64,000 bases of DNA from Asparagopsis taxiformis (Eukaryota; Rhodophyta; Florideophyceae; Bonnemaisoniales; Bonnemaisoniaceae). The stretch is from the NCBI GenBank assembly GCA_030407315.1, contig JALQPE010000056.1, positions 1 to 64,000 of the forward strand, read 5' to 3'. Under the pieces are notes generated by a model. The model ran no database searches. It was given only the letters and a program-made list of their open reading frames with translations, and was not told the origin of the DNA. Position numbers and translations under genes: made by a program. This document shows, one piece after another, positions 21,556-31,468 of this stretch. The stretch's first letter is position 1. Each line of letters opens with the position of its first letter.

Positions 21556-22307
21556 TGAACCGTACCCATTACAGTGCTCCACGGTGGAATAATACCAGTG
21601 TCACGAGCAGGTGTTATAATAGAATATATCCGGGCTTTACACAGTACTGTAGTTTGGAAACTAACCGCGCTTTGCCTTGGGCCGTATATGCCCAGTCAAT
21701 GGTCCCTTTCCAGATTATCGTTTGGCCAGTTCCACAAGTCAGCTTGGTCACGTCCCATAAGCAAAAAGTCACCTACTCTGGAATTATTCCAATGAATACA
21801 ATAATCATACTTTGGTCACCGTCCATTCAGCGAGTGCTGCTTACGCCTGGTTTCAGACACCGGACCGTCACGGTGTGCCCATTATATTTTATAGTTTATT
21901 TCTACGAATCGCTCTGCACCTTCCACCACATATCGCAGTCACGGTGCACCCCATATCTAACTATTCCCATATACAGTACTGGTTCCATTCCAACAGTCCG
22001 TGCCTGCGTGACTTGGCCCGTTCTAGTCAACCCGCCGTCCTGCTCATATATGGACGTGGTTCATTTCCATCCCTACGTGTCCTTCCGAACATGGTTCAGC
22101 CATCACCTCACGGCCACACCATACTTCTGCTTGGTTCCTGCCTACTATAAAACAAAAATCGCCGTGCTGGTCTCAGCCCATGATTTTTTACATTTTTTTC
22201 GATGGGCCTTATCCAAACGTTGGGGATGGGCGTTCCGCTAAAATATGGTGACTAGTTCTACTGTACAATACGGCATTTTCCATGGAATATTCTCTATTTT
22301 TGCTTAT

Positions 22308-23490
22308 GCTGTGCGATATGAGTTCAGAGGCAATGGGTGAGTTGAATGTTTTGGAGTCAGTGAATCGAAAACGTTCAAGGAGGGAGTCAATGTATGCTAG
22401 TTGGGATATGAGTATGCCTTCTTTGGAGTGTGTCACTTTCCAACCAAGTATGTGTTCGACGGTGCCAAGGTCTTTAAGGGTGTATTTGAGTTGGATAGCG
22501 GATTTGACGTTCTGAACTAGATGGTCGGAGTTGGTTACGATTAAGAAGTCGTCCACGGTGATCACTAGGAGTACAAATGATTGCTCATCGGATGGGTCAC
22601 GGTGTATAAAAGAGCATGAGTCACTGGAGAGGCGGGTAAAGCCGATATTCTGTAGGTGAGAGGCAAGGCCGTCGGTGAATATTTTACAGGCCTGTTTGCT
22701 GCCATACATGTTGCCTTTCAGTTTGGCAACATGGTCAGGATACTTTTTGGAGCCGTCAAAACGGGAAGGCTGTTGGAGATAGATTTCTATGTTGGGTGGC
22801 AGGCGTTCATGTGGAAAGGCAGACTCAAGGTCCCAATGGTATACCTTGTAGTCGTGTGTGACAGCTAGAGACAGTGCAGTGCGGATAGAGTCACGGTTGG
22901 CAACGGGACTTGTGACATCTTTAGGATCATAATGAGTGCCGGCAATTTGCCGGTCGCCGCGAATTGTGCAGCGTGCTTTTCGAGGAGTTGGACGACCATT
23001 ACTGTCGTGTTTGACTTTGAGTATGGTGGTGACAGGAAGCAATTTGGTGTTTGGGGGTAGTTTTGATCTGGGGATGTATTCAAGTATGTCACGGCGCTCG
23101 AGGCTGTCTAATTCATTGTTCCAGGCTAGTTCCCAAAGGGAAGAGTCCGGTGCGCTACGTGCTTGTTGGACTGTTTTGGGAAATGTGAAAGGTGGGTTTG
23201 AATCAATGGTGTTTGTGATTGCATATGATGTGTTGACGGGGTCTGTGGCAGGGTTATAGATGGCGAAGTCTTTTGCTCGGCAAATACCGGTCTAGTTGGT
23301 GTGAGGATCAAAGAAGTGGTAATGAGTGTAGCTTGATCGGCCGATGTAATGGACGAGTCGAGCTCCGGGATCAAGTTTCTTGTGTGGTGTTCTGTTGTGG
23401 ACAAAACCTGGGATGCCGAAGGGAAGAAGCGTATCAACTTGTGGTGTGCAGTTGTGATATAGAGCAGCAGGTAATTGGCACTGACGGAGA
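22308..23490 (-). pseudogene. Copia-2 reverse transcriptase region, truncated
   Basis: From about 23,437 the text reads as copia post-integrase sequence (FAIYNPATDP, ARSAPDSSLWELAWNNELD) with small frame changes. The clean frame from 23,042 has KVYHWDLESAFPHE, GNMYGSKQACKIF and the catalytic ITVDDFLIV (copia YVDD variant), then LGWKVTHSKEG. It ends at SELISHS, where the giant element's terminus supplies a spurious tail. RNase H is absent. Confidence 0.85.
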
Positions 23491-23517
23491 GTAAGTTGGA
23501 ACGTATAGCAGGAGAGA

Positions 23518-24240
23518 CTACGGCCGTATGTGGTGGAAGTGTGAGAGAGTCAGAGATCGGAATGGAGAGTTCGTCGCGGTGGGTAATTGGTAAGGAGGAA
23601 CCGTCGGCGATGTGGGTGATTGAGTTGTCGCTTTATGTTTAGTGATGTATTCAGATACAGTCATACCGGTGGTCCATGTGATTGATTGGGCTTTCCTTCG
23701 GAAATTATCTGGTGTATGTTCGGGATTGGGAGCATTAATACGAGTGCGTATCTTGTGGTAGAGTACGTGTAGAGGTCCAGTGAGCTCGGTGTCTGTGAAA
23801 GAGTTGAGTATGTCGGGAGATAGCGTAGAGACGAGTAGTTGTGCTTGGTTGTGTTTGGCTTGGTGTGCTGCGAGGTCTTCTGGGGATAGGTCATCCGGGA
23901 TAGGAATAGTGAGATAGCCATGAACGTCTTGAGCGCGAGCAAAATGCTCACGCTGATACGCCAAGGTATAAAGTTGTCATTTGTAAGTAAGGGGATTTCA
24001 AGTTGGTGCTGCACGGCTGGGGCGAGATTCATTGGAAATGGAAGGTGGTGGGAGAATGTGTAACCTGAAGTGTCGGTGGGAGGATACGTCACCGATCTGA
24101 GGTGTGTTGGCGGGAGAATGCGTCGCGGGATCTGAGGTGTGTTGGAGGGAGAATGCGTCGCCGGGTCTGAGGTCTGTAGGCGGGAGAATGCGTCGCCGTT
24201 TGTTAGGAACCGAAATGGGTAAACGAAGAGGGGGGCTGAT
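23518..24240 (-). pseudogene. Copia-2 gag, frame-broken
   Basis: Fragments contain NFIPWRISVSILLAL in one frame and NFIPWRISVEHFARAQDV-like text in the next, then AQLLVSTLSPDILNSF and RRKAQSITWTTGMTVSEYI. These are colinear with the gag of copia-1. At least one frame change is needed near 23,930. No zinc knuckle remains before the internal deletion. Confidence 0.75.
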
Positions 24241-24263
24241 TGGAGAGGAAAAGCGTTAAGCGT

Positions 24264-24277
24264 CTGGGCTCATAACC
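24264..24277 (-). promoter_or_regulatory. Copia-2 primer-binding site (initiator tRNA-Met, internal)
   Basis: On the minus strand GGTTATGAGCCCAG follows the LTR directly. It is complementary to the anticodon region of initiator tRNA-Met, the half-tRNA priming known for Drosophila copia. Confidence 0.75.
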
Positions 24278-24379
24278 TGTTGAGATGATCGTGTGATGAT
24301 GACTTTATTATCTCATGACGGTCGGCGGAAGGGGTTTAAGTATGTTTCTATAGCTGGAAATACTGTAAGTTATTCGTCA
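24278..24379 (-). repeat. Copia-2 5' LTR
   Basis: 102 bp, TGACGAATAAC ... CATCTCAACA on the minus strand (TG...CA ends). No partner LTR is present because the 3' part is missing. Confidence 0.75.
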
Positions 24380-24410
24380 CACATAACTACAAAACGATGG
24401 GGAGTGATTT

Positions 24411-26249
24411 GGGGGGAGTGATTTTCCTACCGCCGGTAGAGAGGGTAGCCAATCAGAGCAACTGGTCCGCCGATTTCGACCAACCACAGCAACTCGTCCA
24501 CCGTTGGCATCTCAACCAATCAGATCATCCCGTCCTCCATTTTGACGGCTTTTTATTGGCTGTTCCCTAAAAAAGCCCAAAAAATAACCATAGAGCCTTA
24601 CCTCCCAAAACAACCCCTCTGAGGGGGATCCGCGACTCGGCTACTTTGCGTGACGGCACCGGGCGTGACCAAGCTCTTCCTCATTTTCAAAATTGAAATT
24701 GCAAAATCGAAACCTGGTCCCAACTTTCGTCGTCCATGTTTTCAAATCGGGAAAACTAATTCGAAACTCCCAGCTTTCACCGCCGTCGCCCGTCCGCAAA
24801 TTGGCGCCAGTTTCACCCGCCCAATTCAAACGCGACGGCCCGCTAAGAGCGGACCTCCGTACCAACCCCATATCGGTCCACAGAGGCACGACAGATATTC
24901 ACCCTTACCACATCCCACTCCGCACTGACATCTCGAGCCGCGGTAGTGCGCATCGCTGCCAACAAACATCTCACTCTGCGACATATCTCTTCCGCCTGTC
25001 TCTTTGACAGTACGCACCGCTGACACAACTGCAAGCAAACATTGTTGCTCCTCGCACCACCTCTCTCGCGCCTGCCCTTTTGCTTCAATAGTTTTGCACA
25101 TCTTCCAAGAAGACAGTGATCAAACTGTAGCGTGCTTCTTCTTCATTCACGAGCGATTTGTTTCTATCCCCATTTTCAGGAAGCGAAACACAAAATTTCC
25201 GTAGCTGACCCTTCTCACATCCTGCATCGCACCTGAGAATTGAAAATAGCCGCCGTTGCTTTTGATGTGCATCAATCATCTGTTTTGGAAACAAAAACAG
25301 TGTATAACATTTCTTCGGAAAAGAAGATACACACGCCCAGTATTTCAAAAGCATGGAAAAAGGCAGTTTCAAGGTTAAGAAGTTCTTTCACGTTCTGTCC
25401 AGGCTTAAAACCCTGAGTAAATCTGATAGTAAGAAAATGAAGGAATATATGGAAGCTTTTGATCTAGTTTTTCAGGCTTCCGATACTGCTCGGCCATGAT
25501 TTGAGCACTCAATTCCCAAGACGATGCTTGAAGACCATCTACTTCTAGCCGGTCTTGCCGAGTATGAATTCAAAGAAAACACAATTGTTTTCGGAAGCAA
25601 TACTACGCAGTTCTTCGTGAGGGGCGCTTCCAAATATGTATCAGCAGATGTAGAATTTGATGAAACCGATGAACTATATTGCAATATCCGAGAAAGCATG
25701 GTTGATGCTTGGGTAAATAGAAATGCCGCATTTTCTTTTGCAATTCCTGTGAACATCGACCAAAGACATTGGGGTGCGGTTTTCGGTATTCAGAGCGAAG
25801 ATGATTTGGAGTTCGGAACATTGTATTGGGGGGACAGTTTGCGTTATGCAGAGCCTCTGCATACTTTAGATTTCGTAGAGAGCTTCCTCAACGAACTACC
25901 TGGAGAAGTGTACTGGGAGAAAAGCAAAGAGAACTACATTTTGGATGTGCTGTCATATGAACGGCAATCAGACACGTACAGCTGCGGATTTTATGTTCTA
26001 TCTGCAGTCTCATCTCTCTCGAAGTCACACAGACGGATGCCCAAAGATAATTACAGCTCGGGATACAGTGCAGAACTCACAGAAAAAATTCGGGACTGCT
26101 GCACCGTTCGTTATGTTGAGGCCGTATTTGAAGCAGAACAGAAGGGATGGACCAATTCAAACGAGTTGGTAGCAGATGTAGACGTATATCGCTACCTTTG
26201 TTCATTGCTCCCCGGAAATCAAGTTACAAAGGTATATCATGGTGATTCC
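24411..26249 (+). repeat. Left MULE arm
   Basis: Begins GGGGGGAGTGATTTTCCTACC and ends TATATCATGGTGATTCC inside the transposase gene. It contains about 1.1 kb of noncoding sequence and the first 242 codons of the 25,524 gene, including the whole protease domain. Confidence 0.9.
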
Positions 26250-28574
26250 ACCGTCATAGATTTGGACACGACCCTTACAAAGGAAATATGTGACAACTTA
26301 CCCATCAGCGATAATTGTTTGGAAGATGATTTGCAGGTAGATTTAATCAGCCTCCAAAACGATACATGCGGCCAATCAGAAATTGAAGCTGACCACGGCG
26401 CTTCGAATCCGTTTAAAACGAATAGTGGAGAAGATGAATCGGAAAATACGTTCGGACCACAAAAAATAGTGGTTGAGGTGACAGATATACCGTGTCAGAA
26501 TCAGGTTGAGCTTTCATCGAACTGCGATGAGATCTTCCCACTCAGTCCATGCTTTGGTGATGTTCAGAGGTATGGAGGGGTAGCAATAAGGTCACCACAC
26601 CAAGATCAAACAATTAATAACTGGCGTATTGGATGTTTTCCAAAACAAGAAAAAGGCTTAGACAATAAGTTGGCGACTGAACCTGTCTCCACAGCCATGA
26701 AAGATAATTTCTCTTTTACCAATCTTCCTGAGCAACAAAGTACGACGAAGAGCTCTTTGAACACCAAAGAATTATATCAAGATACAGGAAATGCTCCCTC
26801 CCTCCAATATATAGCGGGGTGTGAGCCAGCAGCAAATGAAAATAAGGATCCCCCCGGGAAATCACCAGATAACATCGTACCAGAACAGGTTGAGACTGCA
26901 AAATGTGAGGGAGCAAATCGAACAGATGACAAAAATCCCTCTTGTACCGATCCAATTATTGTCACGGGCATGGTTCCCGTGGATGATACCCCGCAGGATC
27001 AAACAACTGGATATATGACTATTGATGGGGATCTCCAAAGCTACTTGGATAAATGCATTCGGAACAGCATACGTTATGGTGCTGCCACCACTCGGATATT
27101 GAAACGAAAGGACTCGGCGTTTGTCCCTCTCGTACGTTTCAGATGTATTGAAAATTGTCGTTCAAGCCGGTGCCCTGTGGAATTATACGCTTGGAAGAAG
27201 AGGAACTGTAAACAATGGTACCTCAAGAAACCTGTTCTGAACCATACACACGATACAAGTGTAGCACCCCCACCTTCGCAGCGCCAAGATTCGCTTCGTC
27301 GAACTCTGGAAAATCTAGAACATCAGCTTCAGATTCGAGGTTTGAGTTCTGTCCGCCTAGAACGACAAACATCCGTTCGACTTAACTGTCATGAACAGTA
27401 CTCCTCTACCCAGAAAGATCACTTCTCCGACAAAGGTGTCACTTCCCAAAGGAGAAAAGTAGAATCGTTGGGGGCCTCTCATAATTCTCATGGCAGCGCA
27501 CGAAAACTTCCTCCAGTTGAACCTTACGATCCCTTCTCTACCGATACGTATGTCAACCATCTTGCTAAGCTCGAGCGGGAAAAGAGCTCTACTGTTCACC
27601 GCACTGTTGATACTGAAGTACGGAAGTTCGGCCTGTTAGGGTACACATCTACTGACATAAATGCGGGTCAAAATGAGACCCATAATCCTCAACCAGTCAA
27701 AGTGGAAACGAATTTATCCACAGGTAGACAAGATGGAATTGAATTGCATGACGTCAATGGCACGAACAACGATTATCCAGATTTGCGTTGTATGGAGAAA
27801 CGAAATGTATCTGTTCCAATTGCGGTCAGAGATGGTGATGAACAAAATGAAACGCTTTTGCAGGATAACAGCTCCTATTTCAGAATCAGTACGAATGTTG
27901 AGGAGCTTAACTCAACAGGCTGCAGCGCAGCGGAGACGGAGAAGAGAATTGTATGTGGCAATGTTGCCGAGGCTATGATTGCAGTTACTGGGGATTTTCG
28001 GAATGTGGATAGCAATGGACTCATATCACAGCTCAGGCATGTATCAGAGAGTTATGGGTATGAAATCACAATTAGGCGTTCCATGTATCATGACAGCCTT
28101 CGTCAAATCGTTAAAAATGTTACTATTGTGTGCAAAAACGCAGGAGACGGTTGTACGTATCGTTGTCGACTTCGCGGCTATATCCATACCAGAGAGGACA
28201 GTTCCCATTCTGCAGCATGTAACAATTCTTCTTCATCACAGGAAAACTCGGAAAAAGGTGCAACGAAACGTGTTGTTCATGTCTTAAATTTCATTGAGTT
28301 CCTGCACAACCACAACCCTTCTGCCGAAATTACGAGAAGGTCTGTTCCTCCTGCTGCTCTAGAAACAGCACTGTTGATGAGGGAAAACTCTCATATTCGT
28401 TGCCGAGACATAGCTAGGTATCTCGAAGACAAGTATAACATTGCTGTTGACTATACCAGAATCCGTAATTTTCTCACCCGGACTATGCGAAGAAAATTCC
28501 CGTTTGAAGAAGACAGCGCAAAAATTTTATGCAATCTAGTGCAGCTTCAACATGCGAACCAGAGAACGCACTAG
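25524..28574 (+). CDS. MULE protein, part 1: Ulp1-type cysteine protease plus zinc-finger DNA-binding regions
   Basis: 1016 aa. Residues 70-165 carry the C48/Ulp1 catalytic set: His82 (DQRHWGAV), Asp104 (YWGDSL), Gln148 and Cys154 (YERQSDTYSCGFYV). A long low-complexity linker follows. Two Cys/His regions of the WRKY-GCM1/FAR1 type come next: CIENCRSSRCP ... LNHTHDT near 550, and VCKNAGDGCTYRC ... EFLHNHNPSAE near 870-935. A helical segment (RCRDIARYLEDKYNIAVDYTRIRNFL) precedes the stop. The DDE domain is in the frame one base back, overlapping by 46 nt. Ulp1-bearing MULEs are known from plants. Here the protease is part of the transposase reading frame and of the inverted arm. Confidence 0.85.
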   Translation: MLEDHLLLAGLAEYEFKENTIVFGSNTTQFFVRGASKYVSADVEFDETDELYCNIRESMVDAWVNRNAAFSFAIPVNIDQRHWGAVFGIQSEDDLEFGTLYWGDSLRYAEPLHTLDFVESFLNELPGEVYWEKSKENYILDVLSYERQSDTYSCGFYVLSAVSSLSKSHRRMPKDNYSSGYSAELTEKIRDCCTVRYVEAVFEAEQKGWTNSNELVADVDVYRYLCSLLPGNQVTKVYHGDSTVIDLDTTLTKEICDNLPISDNCLEDDLQVDLISLQNDTCGQSEIEADHGASNPFKTNSGEDESENTFGPQKIVVEVTDIPCQNQVELSSNCDEIFPLSPCFGDVQRYGGVAIRSPHQDQTINNWRIGCFPKQEKGLDNKLATEPVSTAMKDNFSFTNLPEQQSTTKSSLNTKELYQDTGNAPSLQYIAGCEPAANENKDPPGKSPDNIVPEQVETAKCEGANRTDDKNPSCTDPIIVTGMVPVDDTPQDQTTGYMTIDGDLQSYLDKCIRNSIRYGAATTRILKRKDSAFVPLVRFRCIENCRSSRCPVELYAWKKRNCKQWYLKKPVLNHTHDTSVAPPPSQRQDSLRRTLENLEHQLQIRGLSSVRLERQTSVRLNCHEQYSSTQKDHFSDKGVTSQRRKVESLGASHNSHGSARKLPPVEPYDPFSTDTYVNHLAKLEREKSSTVHRTVDTEVRKFGLLGYTSTDINAGQNETHNPQPVKVETNLSTGRQDGIELHDVNGTNNDYPDLRCMEKRNVSVPIAVRDGDEQNETLLQDNSSYFRISTNVEELNSTGCSAAETEKRIVCGNVAEAMIAVTGDFRNVDSNGLISQLRHVSESYGYEITIRRSMYHDSLRQIVKNVTIVCKNAGDGCTYRCRLRGYIHTREDSSHSAACNNSSSSQENSEKGATKRVVHVLNFIEFLHNHNPSAEITRRSVPPAALETALLMRENSHIRCRDIARYLEDKYNIAVDYTRIRNFLTRTMRRKFPFEEDSAKILCNLVQLQHANQRTH

Positions 28575-30121
28575 TCCATTCGTGTAACCTCAGAACGCGA
28601 TACCTCCACAGCATTGTGTGGGCACTGCCACAATGGCGTGACATGTATGACATGAATAGGATACTACCTGGTATTTCTATAGATTGCAAATCTGTTTCCA
28701 ACGTGTACGGATTGCCGCTAATCGGATTTGCAGGAAGAACAAATGAGGGGAAAGTGTGCATATTCATGATGGGTGTTCTTGGAGACCAAACGGAGGAAAG
28801 CATTTGTTGGGCAATGGAAGAATTTAACAAAATAGCTCCAGCACCACCGAACGTAGTGGCTCTTGACCAAGATGCCGCTGGTATTAGCGCAGCTCGAAAA
28901 GTATGGCCGGAATCATACCATTTACTTGATGACTGGCATTTGAATGCCAACCAACTCAAGAACGTTGCTTCGTTTCTCATCAAGAACCGTAGCCAACAGC
29001 TGTCTAATCGTATATTGTCAGGGGATGTTATGCTGCCAAGACGAAAAGCACGCTCTTTTGAAAATGACTCGACGTTACATCAGTACATGATATCTGATCT
29101 TCATAGTTTGCGTGTGAGCTATACTGAGACAGTATTCTTGAAGCAGAGGGATGCTTTTGAGAAGATATATTTCGGAGGTTTGTCTATTCAGGATTATCCA
29201 AGATGGTACATATCATTATATCATAAGTTGAAAACGATGGTCGTCCATTGCTTCAATCGATCCGTTTGCGGGCTTCGATTTCTGTTCCAGGGAACTGGTT
29301 ATACTGAGTCGTTCAACTCAATTTACCGGAATACTATCATAGAGCGGAGAGTTCCACTTGGCCAGGTTCCCATAGAAATGAATAAGTATACGGATCGAAA
29401 AGAATATGAAAGGATTAGGGACATCAACAAGGTTGCGCGCACACTCAAGGCAGAGGTAGGAGCCATGAACTACTTCAACTCACATGGCAGTTTGGACCGA
29501 TTTATGCAGGAGTTTACGAACCATGGAGTATCTCTTTTCTTCCACAAAAGCTACAAGAATTCAACATACTGGCACATTTCATGTTTCTCTCTTGTCCACC
29601 CGCTCGCTCGAAGTTCCAGCGATGAAGGATTACTCCAAAACGGCGTGGCGTACTTCAAACATGTCAAGCTGAAAATGGAGTGTGATGAAGGCAGCAAAGC
29701 GGAAATCTTAATTTGGTACCACTCAGGTGTACTGCGCGCTGCATGCTCTTGCCTTTTCCCGCGTTCAGCTGGACTTCCTTGTATTCACCTAACAAAATTG
29801 ACATTGACGTACTCCGATTTCGTCAAAACAAACCCATCGGTAACGTCATTTCTCGGCACAGAAGATCTACTAGACCTAAAAATATTCTTCCACTCGTACT
29901 GGAAGCGTGACCGTCGTGAATGGAGGGAACAGGTTGTGAAACTGCGGTTTACTAAAACGGTTAATGATGTGACTGACTCCATCAATCCATTTGGGCAAGG
30001 AATTACAACTGTTCAAAACGATTCTCATCGTCGGGTAGTGGACTATGACACCAAATATGGAAATTTGAAGCCATTTTCGACCAAACATTCCGACAGGCAG
30101 AATGTCTCGGAGTGGATGTGA
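28529..30121 (+). CDS. MULE protein, part 2: DDE transposase with SWIM zinc finger
   Basis: 530 aa in the frame one base back from part 1. That frame is open from about 28,508, so the join lies between 28,508 and 28,574. The AAAAATTTT run at 28,520 is the obvious place for a lost base. DDE residues fit MULE: Asp52 (GISIDCKS), Asp113 (VVALDQDAAG), WHLN after SYHLLDD, and Glu260 (GTGYTESFNSIYRN). A SWIM motif follows (CSCLFPRSAGLPCIHL). It is probably one polypeptide with part 1 in a working copy. Confidence 0.85.
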   Translation: MQSSAASTCEPENALVHSCNLRTRYLHSIVWALPQWRDMYDMNRILPGISIDCKSVSNVYGLPLIGFAGRTNEGKVCIFMMGVLGDQTEESICWAMEEFNKIAPAPPNVVALDQDAAGISAARKVWPESYHLLDDWHLNANQLKNVASFLIKNRSQQLSNRILSGDVMLPRRKARSFENDSTLHQYMISDLHSLRVSYTETVFLKQRDAFEKIYFGGLSIQDYPRWYISLYHKLKTMVVHCFNRSVCGLRFLFQGTGYTESFNSIYRNTIIERRVPLGQVPIEMNKYTDRKEYERIRDINKVARTLKAEVGAMNYFNSHGSLDRFMQEFTNHGVSLFFHKSYKNSTYWHISCFSLVHPLARSSSDEGLLQNGVAYFKHVKLKMECDEGSKAEILIWYHSGVLRAACSCLFPRSAGLPCIHLTKLTLTYSDFVKTNPSVTSFLGTEDLLDLKIFFHSYWKRDRREWREQVVKLRFTKTVNDVTDSINPFGQGITTVQNDSHRRVVDYDTKYGNLKPFSTKHSDRQNVSEWM

Positions 30122-30468
30122 TTGATGCCTACCGCACATTGTTGGTATACGCTCAGTCACAAGTTTCCCGAGGAGAAATTCCCGGTAGGGCAATATTGCT
30201 GGAAAGTCCTTTGGTCATTGGTGCACGAGATACGGCTCTTCATACTCTTCGCAGCAGCGAAAACGGTACTACAGGAGCTTTTCCTATACGGAACCCTGCC
30301 GTTAGACGCAATAACAGAGGTTCTTATAAGCGTAAGAGAGCATTCCATGAGCGCAGAGGACGTCGTAACAATCGTGGTTCATCGCAAAACCGAGATGTTG
30401 GCCGAAACCGTCTAGAAGCTTCTGAAGCGCTCAATCGCGCAATCAACGTTCTGTCTACGAATGATTAG
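30112..30468 (+). CDS. MULE protein, part 3: basic C-terminal tail
   Basis: 118 codons, again one base back, overlapping the end of part 2 by 10 nt (GGATGTGATTG). Rich in Arg/Asn (RRNNRGSYKRKRAFHERRGRRNNRG), as expected for a nuclear or nucleic-acid-binding tail. It could be a continuation of part 2 after a lost base, or a small coupled frame. Confidence 0.5.
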   Translation: MDVIDAYRTLLVYAQSQVSRGEIPGRAILLESPLVIGARDTALHTLRSSENGTTGAFPIRNPAVRRNNRGSYKRKRAFHERRGRRNNRGSSQNRDVGRNRLEASEALNRAINVLSTND

Positions 30469-30742
30469 TATCCCGTAAACCATTGAGTAGATGTTCCCCT
30501 TTGAAAATATCTCCTCGAAATACTATTCAGCGTTCACAGATAAATGTCACATGTCTCTGAAATCATGCAACGATAAACTTTAAACAACAAAGTCTGTTCA
30601 TCAGTTTGAAGACAGCACTGAACCATTTACGAGAGTAGATATTCAAAACAATTCGTTTCCTCTAGACGTAGACTTGTAGTCTTGACCCGAGACATATCAC
30701 AGAAAAGATTGTCCATATGTGTGTAATACGTATTTTCCAGAA
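30469..30742. other. Downstream spacer of the MULE before the right arm
   Basis: AT-rich, no gene seen. Confidence 0.4.
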
Positions 30743-31468
30743 GGAATCACCATGATATACCTTTGTAACTTGATTTCCGGGGAGCAATGAACAAAGGTAG
30801 CGATATACGTCTACATCTGCTACCAACTCGTTTGAATTGGTCCATCCCTTCTGTTCTGCTTCAAATACGGCCTCAACATAACGAACGGTGCAGCAGTCCC
30901 GAATTTTTTCTGTGAGTTCTGCACTGTATCCCGAGCTGTAATTATCTTTGGGCATCCGTCTGTGTGACTTCGAGAGAGATGAGACTGCAGATAGAACATA
31001 AAAATCCGCAGCTGTACGTGTCTGATTGCCGTTCATATGACAGCACATCCAAAATGTAGTTCTCTTTGCTTTTCTCCCAGTACACTTCTCCAGGTAGTTC
31101 GTTGAGGAAGCTCTCTACGAAATCTAAAGTATGCAGAGGCTCTGCATAACGCAAACTGTCCCCCCAATACAATGTTCCGAACTCCAAATCATCTTCGCTC
31201 TGAATACCGAAAACCGCACCCCAATGTCTTTGGTCGATGTTCACAGGAATTGCAAAAGAAAATGCGGCATTTCTATTTACCCAAGCATCAACCATGCTTT
31301 CTCGGATATTGCAATATAGTTCATCGGTTTCATCAAATTCTACATCTGCTGATACATATTGGAAGCGCCCCTCACGAAGAACTGCGTAGTATTGCTTCCG
31401 AAAACAATTGTGTTTTCTTTGAATTCATACTCGGCAAGACCGGCTAGAAGTAGATGGTCTTCAAGCAT
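30743..31468 (-). pseudogene. Second, inverted copy of the Ulp1 protease segment in the right MULE arm
   Basis: Almost identical to 25,524-26,249 but with frame breaks. The right arm has one A fewer in the CCAAATATG-equivalent (near 31,358) and one T more in the GGATTTTATG-equivalent (near 31,003). The catalytic motifs are still visible in pieces (DQRHWGAV, YERQSDTYSCGF). It is cut from the rest of the gene at the arm's inner end, so it could at most give a lone protease. Confidence 0.85.

Larger units (their letters stand above)
1..22307. mobile_element. Right-hand part of a giant palindrome-partitioned DNA transposon
   Basis: The stretch has a sharp right terminus at 22,307 (outer end ATAAGCAAAAATAGAG when read inward on the minus strand), where it interrupts a copia element. 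A 2.1-kb terminal block (about 20,185-22,307) recurs inverted at 61,891-64,000 with the identical outer end, again interrupting a copia element. Inside are successive gene cassettes separated by palindromes of one family, with a Tnp2/CACTA-like transposase as the gene nearest the terminus. I infer one mobile element larger than 22 kb whose left end is outside the window. The palindromes are absent from 22.3-61.9 kb. Unity of the whole 1-22,307 stretch is inference; the two matching termini and the shared palindromes are seen directly. Confidence 0.65.
20185..22307. repeat. 2.1-kb terminal block of the giant element (copy 1)
   Basis: It matches the reverse complement of 61,891-64,000 over its whole length with scattered substitutions and small indels. 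It contains the P7 core, two further hairpins, a degenerate direct duplication of roughly 110-150 bp (about 20,815-20,925 and 20,960-21,080, each with CAGCACTAACCA-like and GTGCCARCAGAARTTTCTGG), a TATTTAAG at 20,541 that could serve as a TATA box, and three 45-bp tandem units. The outer end is GAATATTCTCTATTTTTGCTTAT. The window end prevents me from seeing how far the repeat extends inward. Confidence 0.9.
22308..24379 (-). mobile_element. Copia-2: 5' remnant of a Ty1/copia retrotransposon
   Basis: Minus-strand element beginning with a 5' LTR at 24,379-24,278, followed by a primer-binding site and gag. The protease and most of integrase are missing: the text jumps from gag (to about 23,518) to the end of the integrase region near 23,400. 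Reverse transcriptase then runs until it is cut at 22,308 by the terminus of the giant element. The LTR differs from those of copia-1 and copia-3, so it is a separate family. It sits in the WD40-upstream repeat (CACATAACTACAAAACG at 24,379). Confidence 0.85.

Noticed and set aside
21312..22241. 309-codon open frame across the terminal block with 15-residue repeats
   Set aside because: The inverted copy has a stop in the middle of the same frame, the composition is atypical and other frames are equally long. The 45-bp tandem repeat alone explains the openness.
28515..28535. Programmed -1 ribosomal frameshift in the MULE
   Set aside because: The in-frame codons at AAAAATTTT do not form an X XXY YYZ heptamer. 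A lost base is simpler, so this is kept only as an open point.
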